Shown here in pieces: positions 5,965 through 10,737 of a stretch of DNA of 10,737 bases. The notes under the pieces are model-generated. The model saw nothing but the letters and a program-made list of their open reading frames with translations. It ran no database searches and was not told where the DNA came from. The translations under genes were made by a program, and so were the position numbers. This stretch comes from Verrucomicrobiales bacterium (GTDB lineage Bacteria > Verrucomicrobiota > Verrucomicrobiia > Limisphaerales > UBA1096), in NCBI GenBank assembly GCA_028817635.1, contig JAPPPH010000127.1, positions 1 to 10,737 on the forward strand, in the 5' to 3' direction. Position 1 is the stretch's first letter. The number at the start of each line of letters is the position of its first letter.

Positions 5965-6849
5965 TTATCCCGCTGCCTTCTGGGCGCCTTCGGCAGCGAT
6001 GGCAAGGCATTCGCGGATGTCGCTCAGTAGCTTGGGGTGATCGTTCGGGGTTTCTTCGTACTCCAGGCTCAGTGCGCCGTCGGCGGGGAACTTCACTTTC
6101 TTCAGCGCCTTGAACACGCCCGCGACGTCGAGGTGTCCCTTGCCGATGATCACGCCGTGTGTCCGTTTTTTCTGCTCGGCAAAATCCTTCAGGTGGATGC
6201 CGTACAGGCGATCGCCGAGCTTGTTGATGACCTCGACCGGGTCTTCACCGGAGCGAATGTAGTGGCCAAGGTCGGCACAGAAGCCGATGCGTTTGTCGTG
6301 TCCCTTGACCGCCTTGAGCCCGTCATCAATCTTGTCGTATAGCGCGCCCGGGCCGTGGTTGTGGATGGCAACACGGATGTCGTATTTCGCGACGAGTTTG
6401 TCGAGGCTGTCGAACGAGTCGGGGGAGGGGTTGGCGGAGATGTTTTTGATGCCGGCCATCTTGGCGAACTGAAATGTGACCTCGTTTTTCGCGTGGTCGG
6501 AGCCAAAGCCGTTGACGCCATGAGCACTGATGGTCATGTCGTATTTGGCCAGTTTTTTATTCATCTCGCCGACCTTTATTTTGTCCTTGGTGATCGGGAA
6601 GTGGGCACCGAAAAACTCGATAAAGTGCAGGCCAAGCTTGTTGGTTTGTTCCATTGCACCATCCACGCCAAACCCGCGGAGGGAGTAGCTCTGGATGCCC
6701 ATCGGAAAGCCGCCGTATTTTTTGAGCGAAGCTTTTTTGCCTTTGGCGGCAAGGATTTTGGGGGTGTCAAACCAGGTTGCCCCGGCGGCTGCGGCCGCCG
6801 TGAGGGTGGTGTTGATGAAGCGTCGTCGTGAGATGTGTTGTGTGATCAT
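5965..6849 (-). CDS. Tat-exported sugar phosphate isomerase/epimerase-like TIM-barrel protein
   Basis: 294 residues, last gene of the leftward operon. Twin-arginine leader SRRRFI (7-12) and Ala-rich core (16-24). TIM-barrel marks: MGIQSYSLRG (50-59), LHFIEFFGAH (74-83), TISAHGVNGFG (106-116), VAIHNHGPG (160-168), FCADLGHYIRSG (190-201), YGIHLKDF (216-223) and LSLEYEE (260-266). H163/H165, D193, H196, H219 and E263 are the likely metal and substrate residues. The strand carrying HNH has His where many relatives have Glu, as in IolE-like inosose dehydratases, so a keto-cyclitol or keto-sugar substrate is possible. The start lies 4 bp after the stop of the prepilin-like gene. It belongs to a different subgroup from the isomerase at 4596-5516, although both operons end in such an enzyme. 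Family firm, reaction unknown. Confidence 0.92.
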   Translation of the reverse strand: MITQHISRRRFINTTLTAAAAAGATWFDTPKILAAKGKKASLKKYGGFPMGIQSYSLRGFGVDGAMEQTNKLGLHFIEFFGAHFPITKDKIKVGEMNKKLAKYDMTISAHGVNGFGSDHAKNEVTFQFAKMAGIKNISANPSPDSFDSLDKLVAKYDIRVAIHNHGPGALYDKIDDGLKAVKGHDKRIGFCADLGHYIRSGEDPVEVINKLGDRLYGIHLKDFAEQKKRTHGVIIGKGHLDVAGVFKALKKVKFPADGALSLEYEETPNDHPKLLSDIRECLAIAAEGAQKAAG

Positions 6850-6853
6850 AAGA

Positions 6854-7585
6854 TCAAAGTGGTCGATGGTTTTTGTACCACCAAAGTTTTTTGTTGATGT
6901 GATATTGGTTTTTGTATTCGTAGTGCAAATCGATGTAGGTGATGTTGCTGCCGCCTTTGCTTTGTTGCCCGGCGTTACTCTTTTTTCCTGCGTTGTGGCG
7001 GGCGTAAAGCTCGTTTGGAGGATTGCTTGAGGAACTGGGTTGGTGGGGGCCGCTGGCGTTGTAAACCCGTTCGTGATCCCAGTGCGGCACGACCATGTAG
7101 GTGGCGCAGCCGAAGAAGAAAAGTTTGTCCGGCACGGGAACCTGACTGATCTTTTTGTATCGGTGATCCGACGGGCCGATCATTTGTTCATTTGCTCCGT
7201 AGGAAAAGATGATGTCCCGATTCTGGTCGCCCACCCGGATTCGGCGTTTTCTTAACTTGATCATGTTGTAGGGGCTCTCCACGTCGGCCGGGTCGGAGAA
7301 TAAATCCATGGTGCTCAGGTAGCCTGCGTCGTGCATGCTGGTCAGCCACTTCGCATGGTTTTGCACACTATGAGGGGTCGTGGAAACCGGGAAACGACCG
7401 TCATAATCCTCAGCGTACATCGCGGTGGAGAGGCCAAGCTGTTTTTGGTTGCTCATGCAGACGGTCTGTCGTGCTTTTCCTTTTGACCGGGCCAACGCCG
7501 GTAGCAGTAGTCCGGCAAGAATGGCGATGATGGCTATGACCACCAGAAGTTCGATCAATGTGAATCCCCGTTTGTCCTGTTTCAT
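6854..7585 (-). CDS. Prepilin-like protein with N-terminal methylation motif (DUF1559/H-X9-DG relative)
   Basis: 243 residues. Type IV prepilin/pseudopilin leader MKQDKRG followed by FTLIELLVVIAIIAILAGLL: prepilin peptidase should cut after G7, leaving F1 and the conserved Glu at mature position 5, and a single membrane helix. After RQTVCMSNQKQLGLSTAMYA-DYDGRFP (42-66) comes a globular domain typical of the many short pilin-like proteins of Planctomycetes and Verrucomicrobia. Near the C-terminus RHN is followed after a Gly/Lys/Ser-rich stretch by SNITYIDLHYEY, which aligns with the usual NLLFADGHV motif but has DLH instead of DGH and a longer spacing. I chose ATG 7585 because it gives the standard short charged leader. 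ATG 7627 would add 14 residues and run into the DUF1501 gene. It starts 4 bp after the DUF1501 stop without a clear ribosome binding site, so translation is probably coupled. Function unknown. Confidence 0.88.
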   Translation of the reverse strand: MKQDKRGFTLIELLVVIAIIAILAGLLLPALARSKGKARQTVCMSNQKQLGLSTAMYAEDYDGRFPVSTTPHSVQNHAKWLTSMHDAGYLSTMDLFSDPADVESPYNMIKLRKRRIRVGDQNRDIIFSYGANEQMIGPSDHRYKKISQVPVPDKLFFFGCATYMVVPHWDHERVYNASGPHQPSSSSNPPNELYARHNAGKKSNAGQQSKGGSNITYIDLHYEYKNQYHINKKLWWYKNHRPL

Positions 7586-7589
7586 TTTT

Positions 7590-8987
7590 CTAGGCGATGA
7601 TGTCGTGGGCGACGTTCCCGTGGACATCCGTCAGGCGAAAATCCCGGCCGCTCCAGTGGTAGGTGAGTTTCTCGTGGTCGATCCCCATGAGGTGCAGGAT
7701 CGTGGCGTGAAAGTCGTGCACATGCATCCGGTTTTCCTGGGCATGCATGCCGAATTCATCGCTCGTCCCGTAGGTCATGCCGCCGCGCACACCGCCCCCG
7801 GCGAGCAGCATGGAGAAAGCCGTGCTGTGGTGATCGCGTCCGGCGTTCTTTTTCTCCTTCTGCTGTGAGTAGGGGGTGCGCCCAAATTCGCCGCCCCAAA
7901 TGACCAGCGTGTCCTCGAGCAGTCCGCGCTCCTTGAGATCCGAAATGAGGGCGGCTGTGGCCTTGTCGCTGTCCTTGCAAAGTTTGGTGTGACCGGCGTT
8001 ATGATTCTGGTGTGTGTCCCAGGGCTGATTGCCGTTGTTGACGTAGTACACGCCCACGTACCGGACGCCGCTCTCAACCAGTCGCCGCGCGAGCAGGCAT
8101 GAGTTGGCGAACGGGGTGCGCCCGTACTTGTCTCGGGTGGCCGCGCTTTCTTTTTCGACATCGAACGTGTCCATCGCCTCGAACTGCATCCGGTAGGCGG
8201 TCTCCATCGCCTTGATCTGCGCGTTCAACTCTAGGTCGTTATTGCGCTTGGCCAAGTGCAGTTGGTTGAGTCGGTTAAGCAGGTCAAGTTGCTGGCGCTG
8301 CTCGCGATGGGTGAGTTTCGTGTTGCGCACGTTGGCCACAAGCTTGTCGACTTTCATGTCGGCGGTGAGGACGCTTGAGGCTTGGTGCTGCGCTGGGAGA
8401 AAGCTGTTACTCCAGAGCGCCGGCCCGACGACGATCTTGTTCGTGGGGCGCAGCACGACGTAGCCGGGCAGGTTGTCGTTTAACGTACCGAGGCCGTACT
8501 GCAACCACGAGCCGATCGAGGGCCGGATCGGCTGCACGTTGCCGGTGTGCATCTGCAGTAGGGCCGGTTCGTGGTTTGGAACATCGGTGTACATCGAGCG
8601 TATCACACAGCACTCGTCGATGACCTGGCTGAGGTACGGTAGCGACTCGCTGACCTCAATCCCGCTTTGGCCGTGGCGACTGAACTTGAATGGCGACGGC
8701 ATGAAGCCGGACGAGTTTGGCTTCTTGTAAATCTTGCCGGTCGGCTGGGTATCCTCGTGTTTCTTGAGCGCCGGCTTGGGGTCGAACGTGTCGACGTGTG
8801 ACGGGCCGCCGTTCATGAACAGGAAGATGACCCGCTTGGCTTTGGGCGCGAAGTGCGGTCCGGTGGCTCCAACGGCCCGTGCCTGTTCCCGGCCGAGTAG
8901 TCCGGCCAAGCCAAGCGTGCCAAAGCCGGCCGTGCAGCGGCGAAGCATCTCACGGCGGTTGATTTCGGTTGAAAATGGGGCGTTCAT
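7590..8987 (-). CDS. DUF1501 family protein (sulfatase/phosphatase-like fold), Tat-exported
   Basis: 465 residues, full length for the family. Twin-arginine leader NRREML (10-15), hydrophobic segment 20-31, likely cleavage near ARAVGA. Family marks: VIFLFMNGGPSHVDTFDPKP (53-72), a metal-site-like region; SMYTDVPNHEPA (131-142); GGEFGRTP (365-372); GRDHHSTAFSMLLAGGGVRGG (383-403); VHDFHATILHLMGID (423-437). The NGGPSH-DTFD, GGEFGR, DHH and VHDFHATI blocks are the conserved His/Asp clusters that give the alkaline-phosphatase-superfamily-like core. The reaction of DUF1501 proteins is not established to my knowledge. The ATG overlaps the stop of the upstream DUF1549/DUF1553 gene (TGATG), the usual pairing in PVC bacteria, where the two are thought to act together in the envelope. 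Confidence 0.94.
   Translation of the reverse strand: MNAPFSTEINRREMLRRCTAGFGTLGLAGLLGREQARAVGATGPHFAPKAKRVIFLFMNGGPSHVDTFDPKPALKKHEDTQPTGKIYKKPNSSGFMPSPFKFSRHGQSGIEVSESLPYLSQVIDECCVIRSMYTDVPNHEPALLQMHTGNVQPIRPSIGSWLQYGLGTLNDNLPGYVVLRPTNKIVVGPALWSNSFLPAQHQASSVLTADMKVDKLVANVRNTKLTHREQRQQLDLLNRLNQLHLAKRNNDLELNAQIKAMETAYRMQFEAMDTFDVEKESAATRDKYGRTPFANSCLLARRLVESGVRYVGVYYVNNGNQPWDTHQNHNAGHTKLCKDSDKATAALISDLKERGLLEDTLVIWGGEFGRTPYSQQKEKKNAGRDHHSTAFSMLLAGGGVRGGMTYGTSDEFGMHAQENRMHVHDFHATILHLMGIDHEKLTYHWSGRDFRLTDVHGNVAHDIIA
8247..8256. repeat. Iterated palindrome site 8
   Basis: CTTGGCCAAG in GCGCTTGGCCAAGTGC inside the DUF1501 gene, read on the minus strand as H-L-A-K-R. Confidence 0.85.
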
Positions 8988-10737
8988 CAATCGACGTAGC
9001 TCATCTCATTTGCAGCCAACAGCGCATGCGAATACTGCTCCCAACGGGTGAGTTGACTCTCGGCCGGCAGTTGAAGGAAGCCAAGCGCCAAGTCCAGCTC
9101 GGCCGCGCTTGGCTGGCGGCTGTAAAGGATACTGTAAATGGATTGCACCTGCTCGGCGCTGGCAGCCGCGCTATCGCCGGCGACGCGCTTGGCCAAGCGC
9201 TTGGCCTGCTCGACCATGAACGGGTTGTTCATCACGAACAATTTTTGCACCGCAGTCGTCGTGGCGGAGCGCTTGGCTGCGTGGACGTTGGCGTCCGGAT
9301 AGTCAAACTGCATCAGCATATCGTTGAGTTTCTTACGGCTGATGCGGCCGTAAACTGTCCGGCGGACATTCTTTTTGTCGGTCAACTCGAGTGACTTGCC
9401 GCCGAGCCGGTCGAGGTTGTCGCCTGCGGCGAGGATCGAGTCGCGCCACTGCTCGATGCTCAACCGTCGTCGGTTCATTCGCCACAGGTATGTGTTTTCC
9501 GGGTCGATCGCCCGGTTGGTCACTGTCTCATCGGAGCGTTGACGGTAGGTGGAGGAGAGCACGATTTCGCGGATGAGCCGTTTCATCGACCAGCCGTTTT
9601 CCATAAACCGAACGGCGAGGTCATCCAGCAGGGCGGGGTGGCTTGGCTTGGCGCCGAGCAGTCCAAAATTGCTCGGCGTGGTGACGAGGCCTCGTCCGAA
9701 AAACATCGACCAGACGCGGTTGACGACGACACGTGCAGTGAGGGGGTTACCCGGGGAAACGATCGACTCGGCCAATTCAAGTCGACCGCTGCCTTGCGTA
9801 AATGGCTTGGGTTCACCCTCGGAAAGCACGCGCAAAAAACGGCGCGGCACGACGTCGCCCTTGGTCTCGGTGTTGCCCCGGAGAAACACGTGAAGGTTTT
9901 GCGGTTTTTTGTCGCGCACCATGTGAATGGTGCCTATGCGTTTTTTAGCCGCCTCGGTGTCCTTTTTGATTTCACTACCGTCCGCCATGCGGTCGACGAG
10001 ATCGGTGCTCGCGAAGACACCGGCGAGGGCATAGTAATCCTTCTGCGTGAAGGCATCGTACTTGTGGTCGTGGCACTGCGCGCAGGCCACCGTCAGGCCA
10101 AGCAGCGATCGTGTCAGGGTGTCAACCTGTTCAGCCCATTCCTCCGCCTTCACCTCAAGCCTGCCGCGGTTGTAATATTTGTGGCCAAGCCCGATGTAAC
10201 CCAGCGCGGGTAAATCCTCGGTGGCGGTTTTTTTCAAAAGATCGGCTGCGAGCTGTTTGCGGATGAAATCGTTGTAGGGGACGTCGTTGTTAAACGCATC
10301 GATCACCCACTCGCGGTAGCGGTAGGCGTTCGGATAAAAGAACGCCGTGTTGGCGCCGACCTGATGCGCCTGATCCTCGGCATAGCGGACGTTATTCAGC
10401 CACATGCTGGCCATGCGCTCTCCGAATGCGTGGCGCTGCATGAGTTCCTCAACCAAGCGCTCGTAGGAATCGCCGGTTTCGTCGCTGAGAAAAGCGGCCA
10501 TTTCAGTCGGGGTGGGGGGCAGGCCGGTCAGGTCGAGATACAGTCGGCGGGCAAGGGTACGACGCGGGGCTTTGGGAGAGGGTGCGAGTTGCCTCGAGTC
10601 CAGCTCGGCCAAAATGAAATGATCGATCCGTTGGCTTGGCCAAGCGCGGTTTGAAACAGCGGGGAGACCGGTTTTTTGCGGGGCCTGATAGGCCCACCAT
10701 TCGCGGGCCTTTGCCCAATCGATCGATGCGTTTTTCG
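8987..10737 (-). CDS. DUF1549/DUF1553 (PSD1) domain protein, 5' end outside window
   Basis: 582 residues are visible and the frame is open to the last base, so the gene is cut by the window end. The internal TTG at 10612 is not a start, because the residues before it (WWAYQAP, then WPSQRIDHFI) belong to the family. DUF1549: IDHFILAELDSRQLAPSP, RRLYLDLTGLPPTPTE, then WLNNVRYAEDQAHQ, YPNAYRYREWVIDAFNND and the haem-c-like CAQCHDHKYD (visible residues 218-227). DUF1553: NPLTARVVVNRVW (330-342), FGRGLV-TPSNFG, PSHPALLDDLA, FMENGWSMKRLIREIVLSSTYRQ and RRRLSIEQWRDSIL. Full members carry an N-terminal cytochrome-c-like domain, which would lie beyond the window. It is the first visible gene of the leftward operon, translationally coupled to DUF1501. 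The link between the two domains is short. Role probably redox or binding in the envelope; no reaction is established. Confidence 0.94.
   Translation of the reverse strand, partial: KNASIDWAKAREWWAYQAPQKTGLPAVSNRAWPSQRIDHFILAELDSRQLAPSPKAPRRTLARRLYLDLTGLPPTPTEMAAFLSDETGDSYERLVEELMQRHAFGERMASMWLNNVRYAEDQAHQVGANTAFFYPNAYRYREWVIDAFNNDVPYNDFIRKQLAADLLKKTATEDLPALGYIGLGHKYYNRGRLEVKAEEWAEQVDTLTRSLLGLTVACAQCHDHKYDAFTQKDYYALAGVFASTDLVDRMADGSEIKKDTEAAKKRIGTIHMVRDKKPQNLHVFLRGNTETKGDVVPRRFLRVLSEGEPKPFTQGSGRLELAESIVSPGNPLTARVVVNRVWSMFFGRGLVTTPSNFGLLGAKPSHPALLDDLAVRFMENGWSMKRLIREIVLSSTYRQRSDETVTNRAIDPENTYLWRMNRRRLSIEQWRDSILAAGDNLDRLGGKSLELTDKKNVRRTVYGRISRKKLNDMLMQFDYPDANVHAAKRSATTTAVQKLFVMNNPFMVEQAKRLAKRVAGDSAAASAEQVQSIYSILYSRQPSAAELDLALGFLQLPAESQLTRWEQYSHALLAANEMSYVD
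9185..9200. repeat. Iterated palindrome site 9 (16-bp perfect)
   Basis: GCGCTTGGCCAAGCGC is a perfect 16-bp palindrome inside the DUF1553 part, read on the minus strand as R-L-A-K-R. It overlaps a further half-copy GCGCTTGGCC (9197-9206). Confidence 0.9.
10634..10645. repeat. Iterated palindrome site 10 (12-bp)
   Basis: GCTTGGCCAAGC, just before the DUF1549 domain, read on the minus strand as A-W-P-S, the third possible reading frame. Confidence 0.88.

Noticed and set aside
5761..6030. Small plus-strand open frame (89 codons) in the convergent spacer
   Set aside because: It runs through the hairpin units and into the antisense of the isomerase 3' end, with no family resemblance.
10610..10612. 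TTG start for the DUF1549/DUF1553 gene
   Set aside because: Residues before it match the family (RIDHFI and WWAYQAP), and the frame stays open to the window end.
1..10737. CRISPR arrays, tRNA or rRNA genes, insertion sequences with transposase
   Set aside because: No regularly spaced direct repeats, no cloverleaf or rRNA-like stretch, and no transposase-like protein were seen on either strand.

Overview
The window looks like a chromosomal piece of a moderately GC-rich PVC-group bacterium, most likely Verrucomicrobiota, less likely Planctomycetota. The pointers are a DUF1549/DUF1553 ('PSD1') protein next to a DUF1501 protein, a short prepilin-like protein of the DUF1559/H-X9-DG kind, and several Tat-exported Gfo/Idh/MocA and xylose-isomerase-like TIM-barrel enzymes. 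These families are strongly expanded in that group. The lineage is inferred from gene content only.

Layout. Positions 1-3161, plus strand: the C-terminal part of a 4-hydroxybutyryl-CoA dehydratase-type flavoprotein (cut by the window start), an unrecognised four-helix membrane protein and a sodium:solute symporter, all overlapping start-to-stop, then a secreted NIPSNAP-domain protein and a strong terminator (3179-3209). Positions 3290-5516, plus strand: a Tat-exported Gfo/Idh/MocA oxidoreductase followed 4 bp later by a Tat-exported TIM-barrel isomerase/epimerase. Positions 5517-5964: a repeat-rich convergent intergenic region with a 69-bp tandem duplication, a probable bidirectional terminator and an inverted pair of hairpin units. 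Positions 5965-10737, minus strand: a compact operon transcribed leftward, DUF1549/DUF1553 (cut by the window end), DUF1501, prepilin-like protein, Tat-exported isomerase, with junctions of 1 bp overlap, 4 bp and 4 bp.

How the genes fit together. The first block combines a CoA-acid enzyme with a Na+-driven carboxylate-type transporter, suggesting uptake and use of a short organic acid. The other two blocks both end in an exported isomerase-like TIM barrel and carry four proteins with twin-arginine leaders, suggesting envelope-located carbohydrate or cyclitol processing. Substrates cannot be read from the sequence.

The most unusual signal is not a gene. A perfect palindrome with core CTTGGCCAAG, often extended to 12-16 bp as (G/C)CGCTTGGCCAAGCG(G/C), occurs ten times in 10.7 kb where about 0.01 would be expected by chance. 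It lies in genes and spacers, on both operon orientations and in all three reading frames, so it appears to be maintained or spread at the DNA level, comparable in style to the cyanobacterial HIP1 palindrome.
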